Assembly: GCF_036226525.1 (NCBI RefSeq)
Contig: NZ_CP108487.1
Location: 2,356,001 to 2,420,000, forward strand
Length of the DNA stretch: 64,000 bases
Direction of reading: 5' to 3'
From: Kribbella sp. NBC_01245
GTDB lineage: Bacteria > Actinomycetota > Actinomycetes > Propionibacteriales > Kribbellaceae
Shown here: one piece after another, positions 1 to 8,077 of the stretch
Position numbering within the stretch: the stretch's first letter is position 1
Layout: each line of letters starts with the position of its first letter
Made by a program: the position numbers and the translations under genes
The notes under the pieces: generated by a model
Seen by the model: only the letters and a program-made list of their open reading frames with translations
What the model was told of the DNA's origin: nothing
The model's database searches: none

Positions 1-313
1 CGATGCCGTACTCGACGAGCTTCTGCTTGCCGGACTCGCTCATCCAGTCCGTCGTCCAAGCGGGCGACAACACGGTCTCGACGCGATGCCGCTCGACGCC
101 GAGTGCGTCCAGGGCAACGCCGATCTCGGTCCGGATCATGTCCATCGCGGGACAGCCCGAGTACGTCGGCGTGATCACCACGACGACCTCGTCACCCTCG
201 AGCCGTACGTCGCGCAGCACGCCGAGGTCATCGATCGTGAGCACCGGGACCTCCGGATCCGGCACCTCGCCGACGACCCGGCGGATCTCGCTGACGCCCG
301 GCAGAACGGTCAT
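1..313 (-). CDS. paaD: Phenylacetyl-CoA epoxidase subunit PaaD (partial)
   Basis: About 104 N-terminal codons are visible; the rest lies beyond position 1. Reading leftwards from the ATG at 313-311, the protein starts MTVLPGVSEIRRVVGEVPDP and contains the MIP18/PaaD-type segment TPTYSGCPAMDMI and LSPAWTTDWMSESGK. PaaD is an assembly or maturation factor of the PaaABCE ring epoxidase in aerobic phenylacetate degradation, not a catalytic subunit. The start overlaps the paaC stop (TGATG), so translation is probably coupled. Identification is firm from sequence and operon position; paaE would be expected just outside the window. Confidence 0.92.
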   Translation of the reverse strand, partial: MTVLPGVSEIRRVVGEVPDPEVPVLTIDDLGVLRDVRLEGDEVVVVITPTYSGCPAMDMIRTEIGVALDALGVERHRVETVLSPAWTTDWMSESGKQKLVEYGI

Positions 314-1047
314 CACCAGGACGCTCCGGGATGCGAACGCGCGACGTGCTGCAACTCCGCCAGCAGGAACCCGAGGTGTTCGGTATGACGGCCATCCCGA
401 CCACCCGAGTGCTGGTACGACGCCTCGGGCCGCGTGCAGGTGGAAGCGTCGATGACCTCGGTCACCCGGCGGTGCCACTCCTCCTCCAGCGTCGACGGAT
501 CGACGGCCACGGGCAGGCGTTTGACCAGGTCGTCGGACGCGAACATCTCCGCCGTGTACGGCCAGAGCGCGTCGAGCCCTGCCTGCATCCGGCGATGGCT
601 CTCGTCCGTACCGTCGCCGAGTCGCAACACCCACTGGGTGGCGTGGTCGACGTGATACGCGACCTCCTTCACGGCCTTGCCCGACACGCCCGCGAGCGTC
701 TCGTCCGAAGACTCGCGCAGTACGTCGTACAGCAGGTGCTGGTAAGTCGCGAAGTAAAGGAGCCGGGCCATCGCGTGACCGAAATCGCCGTTCGGCAGCT
801 CGCACAGCTGGAGGTTGGTGAAGTCGCGCTCGTCGCGGAAGTACGCCAGGTCGTCCTCGGTCTTGCCGACCATCGAACCGGCGTACGCCAGCAGCGTGCG
901 GGCCTGGCCGAGCTGATCGAGCCCGATGTTGCCCAGGGCAACGTCTTCCTCGAGCTGCGGGGCGGCGGCGATCCACTCGGCGGTGCGTTGCGCCGCGATC
1001 AGCGCGTCATCGCCGAGGCGGAGCACGTAGGCGTAGAGGTCACTCAC
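313..1047 (-). CDS. paaC: Phenylacetyl-CoA epoxidase structural subunit PaaC
   Basis: A 244-residue ferritin-fold protein, the non-catalytic partner of PaaA in the PaaAC core that epoxidises phenylacetyl-CoA to ring-1,2-epoxyphenylacetyl-CoA. Family segments are ALGNIGLDQLGQARTLL near residues 37-53 and EVAYHVDHATQWVLRLGDG near 128-146. The GTG start at 1047 overlaps the paaB stop in a GTGA, and the 3' end overlaps paaD. Length is normal for the family and nothing suggests damage. Confidence 0.95.
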   Translation of the reverse strand: MSDLYAYVLRLGDDALIAAQRTAEWIAAAPQLEEDVALGNIGLDQLGQARTLLAYAGSMVGKTEDDLAYFRDERDFTNLQLCELPNGDFGHAMARLLYFATYQHLLYDVLRESSDETLAGVSGKAVKEVAYHVDHATQWVLRLGDGTDESHRRMQAGLDALWPYTAEMFASDDLVKRLPVAVDPSTLEEEWHRRVTEVIDASTCTRPEASYQHSGGRDGRHTEHLGFLLAELQHVARSHPGASW

Positions 1048-1322
1048 AGCTGCTCCACGCCGTCAGGGATGTCGTAGAACGTGGGGTGGCGGTAGACCTT
1101 GTCGCCCGCGGGATCGAAGAACTCGTCCTTCTCGTCCGGGCTGGACGCGGTGATGTCCGTGGCCGGCACGACCCAGATCGAAACGCCTTCTTGTCTACGC
1201 GTGTAGACGTCCCGGGCGTTCCGCAGGGCCATCTTGGCGTCGGGCGCATGCAGACTGCCGACGTGGACGTGGGAAAGCCCGCGGCGCGAACGCACGAAGA
1301 CCTCCCAGAGCGGCTCGATCAT
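1044..1322 (-). CDS. paaB: Phenylacetyl-CoA epoxidase subunit PaaB
   Basis: A 92-residue protein starting [20 protein letters not shown] and continuing through [21 protein letters not shown], which is the typical PaaB core. PaaB bridges PaaAC heterodimers in the multicomponent epoxidase. The ATG at 1322 overlaps the paaA stop by four bases (ATGA), and its own stop overlaps paaC. The four genes form one translationally coupled unit in the usual A-B-C-D order. Confidence 0.95.
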   Translation of the reverse strand: MIEPLWEVFVRSRRGLSHVHVGSLHAPDAKMALRNARDVYTRRQEGVSIWVVPATDITASSPDEKDEFFDPAGDKVYRHPTFYDIPDGVEQL

Positions 1323-2263
1323 GCGGCGCTTCCTTGCTTCTGCTTCTGCTTATCGGTTTGCTTTTCGGCGTACGCCGCGGCCGCCTCGCGGACCCAGGCG
1401 CCGTCCTCGTGCGCCTTCACGCGATGAGCCAGGCGCTGCGCGTTGCAGGGGCCATTGCCCTTGACGACCTCGTACAACTCGCTGAAATCCGGCTCGGTGA
1501 AGACGTAGTGATCGCCCTCCTTGCGCAGCCCGTCATCCGGCACGCGCAGACCGAGGATGTCCGCCTGCGGCACGGTCATGTCGACGAAACGCTGACGCAG
1601 CTCGTCATTGCTGTGCCGCTTGATGCCCCACGCCATCGACTGCGCGGAATGCGTCGAGTCGCCGTCGGGCGGCCCGAACATCATCAGGCTCGGCCACCAC
1701 CAACGGTCCAGCGCGTCCTGCGCCATCGCCTTCTGCGCGTCGGTGCCGTTGCACAGCGTGTAGAGAATTTCGAAACCCTGCCGCTGGTGGAACGACTCCT
1801 CCTTGCACACGCGAACCATGGCCCGTGCGTACGGACCGTAGGAACAGCGGCACAGGGGCACCTGGTTCACGATGGCGGCACCGTCGACCAGCCAGCCGAT
1901 CGCGCCGATATCGGCCCAGGTCAGCGTCGGGTAGTTGAAGATGCTCGAGTACTTCTGCCGGCCGGTGTGCAAAAGGTCGAGCAGATCCGCCCGATCCACC
2001 CCGAGCGTCTCGGCGGCGGCATAGAGGTAGAGCCCGTGTCCGGCCTCGTCCTGCACCTTGGCCATCAGGATCGCCTTGCGCCGCAGCGACGGGGCGCGGC
2101 TGATCCAGTTGCCCTCCGGCTGCATGCCGATGATCTCGGAGTGCGCGTGCTGCGCGATCTGCCGGATCAGCGTTTTGCGATACCCGTCCGGCATGACGTC
2201 CCGCGGCTCGATCCGCCCATCGGCGTCAAGCGTGGCCTGAAAGCCGTCCACCTCGCTACTCAT
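1319..2263 (-). CDS. paaA: Phenylacetyl-CoA epoxidase catalytic subunit PaaA
   Basis: A 314-residue diiron ferritin-like monooxygenase subunit. Iron-ligand segments are visible: [11 protein letters not shown] near 39-49, [14 protein letters not shown] near 70-83 and [11 protein letters not shown] near 155-165. I start at the ATG at 2263 (MSSEVDGFQ), preceded by a purine-rich GGTGGGGGT. A longer reading frame to 2320 would run through the upstream palindrome and lacks a ribosome site. It is the first gene of the paaABCD operon, so the promoter and operator should lie in 2264-2388. Confidence 0.95.
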   Translation of the reverse strand: MSSEVDGFQATLDADGRIEPRDVMPDGYRKTLIRQIAQHAHSEIIGMQPEGNWISRAPSLRRKAILMAKVQDEAGHGLYLYAAAETLGVDRADLLDLLHTGRQKYSSIFNYPTLTWADIGAIGWLVDGAAIVNQVPLCRCSYGPYARAMVRVCKEESFHQRQGFEILYTLCNGTDAQKAMAQDALDRWWWPSLMMFGPPDGDSTHSAQSMAWGIKRHSNDELRQRFVDMTVPQADILGLRVPDDGLRKEGDHYVFTEPDFSELYEVVKGNGPCNAQRLAHRVKAHEDGAWVREAAAAYAEKQTDKQKQKQGSAA

Positions 2264-2281
2264 ACCCCCACCATAGCCCAC

Positions 2282-2322
2282 TTGTGACACTTCATGTCCA
2301 GATTGCCGTTCAAGTGTCACAA
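2282..2322. promoter_or_regulatory. Perfect 11-bp inverted repeat upstream of paaA
   Basis: TTGTGACACTT at 2282-2292 is repeated as its exact reverse complement AAGTGTCACAA at 2312-2322. The arm centres are 30 bp apart, about three helical turns. Each arm also contains the small palindrome GTGACAC/GTGTCAC. It lies in the divergent region between paaA (start 2263, minus) and the GNAT gene (start 2389, plus), which suits an operator. It does not resemble the long PaaR palindrome I know from corynebacteria. Confidence 0.6.
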
Positions 2323-2388
2323 CCCACCTCCCAACCGGGCGTGGGGGCCATGCCTGGCAGTCGCCGTGGCGATGGAAGGATGGCGGAT

Positions 2389-3000
2389 ATGAGCAGCGAG
2401 CACTCCCACCCGCACGCCCCCGCTCCCACTGGTGATCCGGTGCCCAGCGGGCCGATCGCGGAAACCAGCGTGCGGCTGGCCCTGCCGAACGAGGCGAAGG
2501 CGATCGCCGAGGTCCAGGTCGCCGCCTGGCGCCGCAGCTACCGCGGCATGTTGCCGAACGAGTTGCTCGACCAACTGGAGCCCGAACACTTCGTCGAACA
2601 GTGGCAGCAGTCCCTCCTCTCCCCCGGCGAAGCCCGCAACCGCGTCCTCGTCGCCCTGGCCGGCCGGCACCTCGTCGGCTTCGCCGCGCTCACGCCGTCG
2701 GACGACCCGGACGCCGATCCGGGTAAGGACGCCCTGGTGGCCGAGTTCTGCATCCACCCCGACGCGACCCGCCTCGGCCACGGCTCCCGCCTCCTGCACG
2801 CGATCGTCGACACCGTCCGGGCCGACCGCTTCACCCGCGTGACCTACTGGGTCAACGCCCAGGACGACGCCACCCGCGCCTTCTTCACCGACGCCGGCTG
2901 GGCCGCCGACGGCGCCCACCGCGAAATGGGCGAAGACGACACCAGCACCGTCCGCATCAAACAGATCCGCCTCCACACGGACCCCACCGCGACGGACTGA
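2389..3000 (+). CDS. GNAT-family N-acetyltransferase
   Basis: A 203-residue protein with one acetyltransferase domain from about residue 25. The acetyl-CoA motif A is seen as [19 protein letters not shown], giving the expected R-x-G-x-G/S pattern, followed by an aromatic C-terminal region around [12 protein letters not shown]. The substrate cannot be read from sequence. GGAAGG at 2374-2379 sits nine bases before the ATG at 2389, so I prefer that start over the ATG at 2380. The N-terminus is His/Pro-rich ([12 protein letters not shown]). It is divergent from paaA with a shared control region and convergent with the GlxA-type regulator. Confidence 0.85.
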   Translation: MSSEHSHPHAPAPTGDPVPSGPIAETSVRLALPNEAKAIAEVQVAAWRRSYRGMLPNELLDQLEPEHFVEQWQQSLLSPGEARNRVLVALAGRHLVGFAALTPSDDPDADPGKDALVAEFCIHPDATRLGHGSRLLHAIVDTVRADRFTRVTYWVNAQDDATRAFFTDAGWAADGAHREMGEDDTSTVRIKQIRLHTDPTATD

Positions 3001-3972
3001 CTACGGGCTGGTGAGGGTGAAGCGTTGGCGGTAGGCCGTCGGGGTCAGGCCGGTGCGGCGGCGGAATTGGGTGCGGAGGTTGGCGGCCGTGCCCAGGCCG
3101 GTTTGGCGGGCGATCGTGGTCAGACGGGTTTCGCCGCGTTCGAGTAGACGGCAGGCGAGGGCGATTCGTTCTGCCGTGAGCCACGCGAGGGGCGTCGTAC
3201 CGAGTTCGGCCTGGAAGCGGCGGTGCAGGGTCGCCGGGCTCACTGCGGCGTACGACGCGATGGCGCCAATCGTCAACGGGGTGGCGAGTTCTGACCGGAT
3301 CCACGCCAGGATCGGCGCGAGCGAGGTGTCGGCGACGACCGGCACGGGTTGATCCACGAACTGCCGCTGCCCGCCTTCGCGATGGGCGGTGAAGATGAGC
3401 CTTCTGCTGACCGTGTTCGCGACTTCCGCGCCGTGGTCCAACCGGATCAGGTGCAGACCGAGATCCAGCGCGGCCGCACTACCCGCAGCGGTGTAGACGG
3501 GGTCGTCCGCGACGTACAGAACGTCCGGTTCCAAACGCACCGCTGGGTACATCTCCTCGAACAACTCGGCCCATTGCCAGTGCGTCGTGGCCCGCCTGCC
3601 GTCGAGTACGCCCGCCGCGGCCAAGGTGAAGGCGCCCGTGCAAAAGCTCACCAGCCGAGCGCCGCGATCAGCCGCGCGCGCGATCGCCGTACAGACCGCT
3701 GGGTTCGGCGGTTGGTCCGGATCCGGCCGGTTCGGGACGATCACGGTGTCGGCCTCCTCGACCGCATCCAGGCCGGCGACGTCGGACAGCGCGAACAAAC
3801 CGAGATGCATCCGTACGGCGGGCTCGGGTGCGCAGAGGCCGAAGTCGTACCAGGGTCGGTCGATCTCGGGGCGACGCAGGCCGAACAACTCGGTCGCCAC
3901 ACCCATTTCGAACGGGTTGGAGCCGTGGTCCACGATCACCCGAACCCGGTGTTGAGAGGATCGTTGCGACAT
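3001..3972 (-). CDS. GlxA-family (DJ-1/PfpI plus AraC) transcriptional regulator
   Basis: A 323-residue two-domain protein. Residues 1 to about 190 form a DJ-1/PfpI class I glutamine amidotransferase-like domain with the nucleophile-elbow segment SFCTGAFTLAAAGVLDGRR. Residues about 215-320 are an AraC/XylS double helix-turn-helix (SPATLHRRFQAELGTTPLAWL and LGTAANLRTQFRRRTGLTPTAYRQ). These proteins normally regulate neighbouring catabolic or detoxification genes, and the divergent cupin gene at 4022 is the obvious candidate. The start codon directly abuts a small hairpin that carries the Shine-Dalgarno sequence. Confidence 0.88.
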   Translation of the reverse strand: MSQRSSQHRVRVIVDHGSNPFEMGVATELFGLRRPEIDRPWYDFGLCAPEPAVRMHLGLFALSDVAGLDAVEEADTVIVPNRPDPDQPPNPAVCTAIARAADRGARLVSFCTGAFTLAAAGVLDGRRATTHWQWAELFEEMYPAVRLEPDVLYVADDPVYTAAGSAAALDLGLHLIRLDHGAEVANTVSRRLIFTAHREGGQRQFVDQPVPVVADTSLAPILAWIRSELATPLTIGAIASYAAVSPATLHRRFQAELGTTPLAWLTAERIALACRLLERGETRLTTIARQTGLGTAANLRTQFRRRTGLTPTAYRQRFTLTSP

Positions 3973-3988
3973 GTGCTATTCCTAGCAC
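3973..3988 (-). promoter_or_regulatory. Hairpin enclosing the GlxA-type gene ribosome site
   Basis: On the minus strand GTGCTA, loop GGAA, TAGCAC forms a perfect 6-bp stem ending one base before the ATG at 3972. The Shine-Dalgarno AGGA spans the stem-loop edge, seven bases from the start. GGAA is a GNRA-type tetraloop. It may sequester the ribosome site, or act as a DNA operator in the short divergent region shared with the cupin gene. Confidence 0.5.
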
Positions 3989-4021
3989 TCACGCGTTCGG
4001 CTGTCAGCCACGGATGATCGA

Positions 4022-4423
4022 GTGGTGAGCAACGAACCGATCAGCCTGCAGGCCGCCCTCAAGACCTTCGACGAGTTGTGGAGTCCCCGCATCGTCGCCC
4101 GGATCAACGATTACGACGTACGCGTCACCAAGGTGGCCGGCGACTACGTCTGGCACGTGCACGAGAACACCGACGAGTTCTTCCTGGTCATCGACGGCGA
4201 ACTCGGCATCGGCCTACGTGATGGCGAACCGGGCGAAGAGCGGGACGTGATCCTGCCGGCCGGATCGGCCTTCGTGGTGCCGAAAGGCGTTTACCACAAG
4301 CCGTTCTCGGACGGCGGCGCCTCGATCGTCGTGATCGAACCGGCCGGCCAACCGACCACCGGCGACCGCCACGAGGACATCCCCGACCACATCCGCACCC
4401 ACACCGGCCTCGAGCTGACCTAG
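4022..4423 (+). CDS. Cupin-domain protein
   Basis: A 133-residue single-domain cupin. The two conserved motifs are present: HVHENTDEFFLVIDGELGI near residues 44-62 and LPAGSAFVVPKGVYHKP near 77-93. The His, Glu and last His match metal ligands, so it is probably a metal-binding small-molecule enzyme or sensor of unknown substrate. The start is GTG at 4022 or 4025. The gene is divergent from the GlxA-type regulator with only about 50 bp between them. Confidence 0.85.
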   Translation: MVSNEPISLQAALKTFDELWSPRIVARINDYDVRVTKVAGDYVWHVHENTDEFFLVIDGELGIGLRDGEPGEERDVILPAGSAFVVPKGVYHKPFSDGGASIVVIEPAGQPTTGDRHEDIPDHIRTHTGLELT

Positions 4424-4440
4424 TCTCGCGCGTCAGACGA

Positions 4441-4481
4441 AACGAACCCAGCGGCACGTGTTGTATGCCGCTGGGCTCGTT
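4441..4481. terminator. Bidirectional hairpin terminator
   Basis: Sixteen-base arms at 4441-4456 and 4466-4481 pair with one mismatch around a nine-base loop. It sits between the convergent cupin gene and the secreted metallopeptidase gene. No strong U-tract follows on either strand, as is usual for actinobacterial terminators. Confidence 0.75.
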
Positions 4482-4494
4482 GTTACGGGACTGC

Positions 4495-5763
4495 TCAGTT
4501 GGCGTCGGGCGCGACGAGCTCGGGGAGCTTGACTTCGAACTTCGCGGTGAACGGCAGGACCAGGAGCTTGTGGCCTTGGTCTACCGCGGAGTTGGCGATG
4601 CCGATGGCCCAGGCGGCAGTGTTGTAGCGCTGGTTCGGCGTGCCGTGGTGGCTAGCCGAGGTGAAGCCGCAGTCGCCGACGTTGTAGAACGTCTTCTGGT
4701 CCGCGAGCTGCCGGGCCTTGTTGAGCGCTTCGCCCTGCGAGTGGACCATGAAGTAGCTGCCGAAGGCGTCGGCCATGAGCTCGGTCCGACGGGTCGCCTC
4801 CGGTCCGGTCAGCGTGGTCTGGAAGAGATCCTTGGCGTACTGGACCTGGTGGCCGTACTCGTGGGCGAGGATCGCGCGCGGCGCGACCTTCGAGTCGATA
4901 CCGATGGCGGCGTAGCCCTGCAGGACGCCATCACCCATGACGATCTTCTTCGTCAGCCCCATGGCCAGCAGTTCGGGCTCATCGCTGGGGTCGAAGGCGA
5001 AGGCGTTGAAGGTGAAGTACGGGTGGGCGCCATGCTGGAGGCCGGGCGCGGCGTTCATCAGCTGCAGGTAGACCTTGGCGGTTTCCAGGGCAGCCTCGGC
5101 GGTGCCGCCGAACATGGCCCGGATGACCCTGGCCAGCCGGTTGACGTCCTTGAACACATCGGCGCCGTGCATCGGGGTGAGCTGGATGTCGCTGCCATTG
5201 ACGTCCCAGAACCCGCGGAGGTCCTTCATCTGCGAGGTGAGCAGGTTCGTGTACTCGCCATTGACGCCGAACCTGTTCGCCTTGGACTCGGTGCCGAAGA
5301 ACAGGGCGTCATAGGTCGGGAACAGGGGGGCCGGGGTGAATGCCAGAATGATCAGCTCGATCAAGGGCATTCCCGCGACGGTCGAGTTGAGCCAGTCCCC
5401 GAGCGGAGTTTGCTGGCACTGGTAGTCGGCGGGGTTGATGACGTTGTCGGCGATCTCGGCGGCCTGCGTGTCGCGGATTCCCAGCTTGGCGTTGAGCTCC
5501 TCGACCCGGTCCAACGTGTCGGCGGGCAACTGCGCGACGAGGGCACGGATCTTGGCCTTCTCCTCCTCGGTGGCGGGATGCAGGGCCATGAATGCCTCGA
5601 CGCGCTGCTGGAGCGTCTCGGTGGCGGCGCTCGTCGCGGTTGTGGTCGTCGCTGTTGTGGTTGTCGACGGGTCGGCGCCGGCGGCGTGGGCGGTCAGTGC
5701 CGGCGCGATCAGGCCGGTCAATGCGAGTGACGCGACGACGGCGAGTGAAGCAAGCTTTCTCAT
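4495..5763 (-). CDS. Secreted neutral zinc metallopeptidase
   Basis: A 422-residue exported protein. The N-terminus MRKLASLAVVASLALTGL followed by a hydrophobic stretch and ALTAHAAG is a Sec signal peptide. The zinc motif HEYGH lies in RAILAHEYGHQVQYAKD near residue 290, and a downstream Glu in TELMADAFGSYF is a likely third ligand. This is the predicted neutral zinc metallopeptidase architecture; the substrate is unknown. AAAGGAG at 5772-5778 sets the ATG at 5763; the longer open frame to 5910 has no coding support. A bidirectional terminator follows. Confidence 0.8.
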   Translation of the reverse strand: MRKLASLAVVASLALTGLIAPALTAHAAGADPSTTTTATTTTATSAATETLQQRVEAFMALHPATEEEKAKIRALVAQLPADTLDRVEELNAKLGIRDTQAAEIADNVINPADYQCQQTPLGDWLNSTVAGMPLIELIILAFTPAPLFPTYDALFFGTESKANRFGVNGEYTNLLTSQMKDLRGFWDVNGSDIQLTPMHGADVFKDVNRLARVIRAMFGGTAEAALETAKVYLQLMNAAPGLQHGAHPYFTFNAFAFDPSDEPELLAMGLTKKIVMGDGVLQGYAAIGIDSKVAPRAILAHEYGHQVQYAKDLFQTTLTGPEATRRTELMADAFGSYFMVHSQGEALNKARQLADQKTFYNVGDCGFTSASHHGTPNQRYNTAAWAIGIANSAVDQGHKLLVLPFTAKFEVKLPELVAPDAN

Positions 5764-5870
5764 TGCACATACTCCTTTGGCTGCCGCAGCGCGGGGTCTT
5801 GGGACGCGAAGCGGATGGCCCCAAGTAGACCGCCCGTGCAGCAGGCCTGGTCCAGTGCAACCAGTACACA

Positions 5871-5876
5871 TATTGT
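5871..5876 (+). promoter_or_regulatory. -10 box TATTGT (leaderless type)
   Basis: TATTGT ends six bases before the GTG start at 5883, which places the transcription start on or next to the start codon. No ribosome site is seen. Confidence 0.45.
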
Positions 5877-5882
5877 TGGTGC

Positions 5883-7511
5883 GTGACGAGCCGGCCGGCC
5901 TCAGCGACATCTGTCGTGGATGCGTGCCAGCGCGCCCTCGGCCTGGCGTTGCGACGCGAGACCGAGGCCGCCTTCGATCTGCTGGACACCACCATCGCCG
6001 CCGCCGACACCGCGGCCGACACCGTGCGCCACCTCACCGAGAGCATCTTCCTGGTCGCGCGGTGGACGGGCGACTACCGGCGGGGAGTGGAGATCCTGCG
6101 GCGCATGCTCGAGCGCGCCGACGACCCGACGACCCGCGGCTGGATCACGGTCCGGATGGCCATTCTGGCCGGAGCGGCGGAGGACACCGAGCTGACGGCC
6201 GCCGCGCTCGGCGACTTCACCATCGCGGGGGACGATGCGGGCCAGGCGATGTCCATGCTCACCATGGCCTTCCCCAAGAGCGACCTGTTGCCGAGCGCGG
6301 CCTTCCGACTCGAACTCGTCGACGCGGCCCGCGCGGTCGGCGAGCGGCTCGCGGACCCCGTCATCGTCGCCCGAGCCGACGGCGCCCAAGCGGCCCTGCT
6401 CACGTATGAGGGTGACAACGACGCCGCCGACGCCGCCTACCGCCGGGTCTGGGAGCCCTTTCGCGTCGGGTCGCCGCTGCTGTCGAGCGAGGTCGCCAAC
6501 GTCGTGCTGAACCACTCCCTCGCACTCCTGTCGTGGGGCCGCTTGCGCGAGGTCGACGAGGTCTGGGATCGAACCCGCCATATCGTCACCGGCCCGCGCA
6601 ACCGAGACTGGCATGCCCTCATCCGGGCGACCGCGATGATCCACCTCGGCCAGTACCGGGCCGCCCGTGACGTCGTCGCACCGTTGACGAACGCGAGCGA
6701 GGAGGTCGCGGCGTTCGGCACCGTCCTCAACGTGGCCGCCGGTCTGGAGCTCTCGGCGACCGCACCCGATCTCGACCTCGCCGCGGAGTCGGAACTCCTC
6801 GAGGGACGGAGCATGCAACTCGGCGCGATGGCGCGAAGCACCCAAGCCGCGCTCCGCGCAGTTCGCGGCGAACCGCGACCGCACCGCGACCTCGGTCCCA
6901 CCCTTCGACGCCTGGCCGCGAGCAGGCCACGCTTCGGGTGGGACTGCATCGCCGTCACCTTGGCCGAACTCGCTCCCGGCGAAGCCGACGAGGTGCTGAC
7001 GGACATGTGGGACTTCTGGCCCGCCGGGCCGCGCCCCGCAGTCCAGCGACTGTTCACCGAGACACTGATCGGCCGGAACGACCCCTACCCGTCCTTCGTC
7101 GAGGTGGCGGACCGGTTCGAGGCCAACGGGGAGTTCCATTCGGCGGCGCGTGCCATGGCGCACGCATCCCGGGTCGCGCCATCAGGAGGCGAGTCGCTTG
7201 TCGCCCACCGGCGGGCACTGGACCTGTACCGGCTGACCGACGCTGAGCGCAGCATGGCCAATCTCCTCCGCGATCGGCGCATCCGTCGCGAGCCCGGGTC
7301 ACCGACGATCCCCGAGAGCCAGCGGCACGCCGTCAATGCGGGCCTCACCACGCGAGAGCGCCAGGTCACCGAGCTCGCCGCCGAGGGCCTGACCGGCCGA
7401 GAGATCGCGTTGAACCTGGGCATCAGCCAAGGCACAGTCCGCAACCACCTGCAACACGCTCGGGAGAAGCTCGGCGGCCTCTCCAAACGGGACTTCACCC
7501 GATTCAAGTAG
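5883..7511 (+). CDS. LuxR-family transcriptional regulator with long helical N-domain
   Basis: A 542-residue protein. The last 60 residues are a LuxR/FixJ helix-turn-helix (LTTRERQVTELAAEGLTGRE followed by IALNLGISQGTVRNHLQHAR). The N-terminal 450 residues are Ala/Leu/Arg-rich helices like the TPR-like arrays of large LuxR regulators. No Walker A motif is visible, so it is not a full LAL-type ATPase. It is divergent from the secreted metallopeptidase gene (5763) with about 120 bp between starts. Its ligand and regulon are unknown. Confidence 0.82.
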   Translation: MTSRPASATSVVDACQRALGLALRRETEAAFDLLDTTIAAADTAADTVRHLTESIFLVARWTGDYRRGVEILRRMLERADDPTTRGWITVRMAILAGAAEDTELTAAALGDFTIAGDDAGQAMSMLTMAFPKSDLLPSAAFRLELVDAARAVGERLADPVIVARADGAQAALLTYEGDNDAADAAYRRVWEPFRVGSPLLSSEVANVVLNHSLALLSWGRLREVDEVWDRTRHIVTGPRNRDWHALIRATAMIHLGQYRAARDVVAPLTNASEEVAAFGTVLNVAAGLELSATAPDLDLAAESELLEGRSMQLGAMARSTQAALRAVRGEPRPHRDLGPTLRRLAASRPRFGWDCIAVTLAELAPGEADEVLTDMWDFWPAGPRPAVQRLFTETLIGRNDPYPSFVEVADRFEANGEFHSAARAMAHASRVAPSGGESLVAHRRALDLYRLTDAERSMANLLRDRRIRREPGSPTIPESQRHAVNAGLTTRERQVTELAAEGLTGREIALNLGISQGTVRNHLQHAREKLGGLSKRDFTRFK

Positions 7512-7515
7512 GGCA

Positions 7516-7938
7516 CTAGCCGGTGACGTGACGGGCGGCCTTCCGATAGGCGGTCACGAGCCACGCGACGAATTCGGCGTCTACCTCAACCGGGTCGGCC
7601 AGCCGGAACACGTGCACGACATTGCCCACCGAGTAGACGTCGATCCGCCGGAACCGTGGGCTTTCCAGGCGTTCGGCCAGTACGACGTGCCCGTCCAGCC
7701 AGTTCTTCCGGGGTACGAACGCGGCGAAGCTCATCCCGTGGTGCAAGGCGATCCGCGTCTTCTCCGACAGTACGTCGACCGGGCCCAAGCGCCGTACCTC
7801 TTCGACCACGCGGTCGAAGGTCTCGCGCACGACGACCGCCTTGCCCGCGAAGTGGTCGTCGAGCTCGTGCAGCGGCGCGCACGTGTGCGTCTGATTCCGG
7901 TTGGCGAAATCGCGTCCGCAACGCACGCAGACCCACAT
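7516..7938 (-). CDS. DUF5655-type protein with N-terminal zinc knuckle
   Basis: A 140-residue protein beginning MWVCVRCGRDFANRNQTHTC, where two CxxC-like cysteines plus His and Cys look like a zinc site. It is followed by a region resembling DUF5655 (FDRVVEEVRRLGPVDVLSEKTRIAL and FAAFVPRKNWLDGHVVL, each quoted in part). Function is unknown. The start at 7938 is preferred because of the Cys motif and a -10 box six bases upstream; the longer frame to 8166 runs into the divergent gene. It is convergent with the LuxR gene. Confidence 0.7.
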   Translation of the reverse strand: MWVCVRCGRDFANRNQTHTCAPLHELDDHFAGKAVVVRETFDRVVEEVRRLGPVDVLSEKTRIALHHGMSFAAFVPRKNWLDGHVVLAERLESPRFRRIDVYSVGNVVHVFRLADPVEVDAEFVAWLVTAYRKAARHVTG

Positions 7939-7944
7939 GCGTTG

Positions 7945-7950
7945 AGCGTA
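7945..7950 (-). promoter_or_regulatory. -10 box TACGCT (leaderless type)
   Basis: On the minus strand TACGCT lies six bases before the ATG at 7938 and no Shine-Dalgarno is present. Confidence 0.45.
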
Positions 7951-8064
7951 GCCCGCGGTTCCGGGAATGTGGTCTGGGTCACGTAAGGGCTGGATCGGGT
8001 GTCGATAGGGGCACAACTGACCGGTAGTGGTCAGTGCCTTTACCCGGACGTGGTTTGGAATTGG

Positions 8065-8070
8065 TAGTTT
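8065..8070 (+). promoter_or_regulatory. -10 box TAGTTT (leaderless type)
   Basis: TAGTTT is followed by seven bases and then the GTG at 8078. No ribosome site is seen upstream of that GTG. Confidence 0.4.
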
Positions 8071-8077
8071 TCGCGGC

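Noticed and set aside
2264..2320. 19-codon N-terminal extension of paaA
   Set aside because: It would read through the operator-like palindrome and lacks a ribosome site; the family N-terminus begins near 2263.
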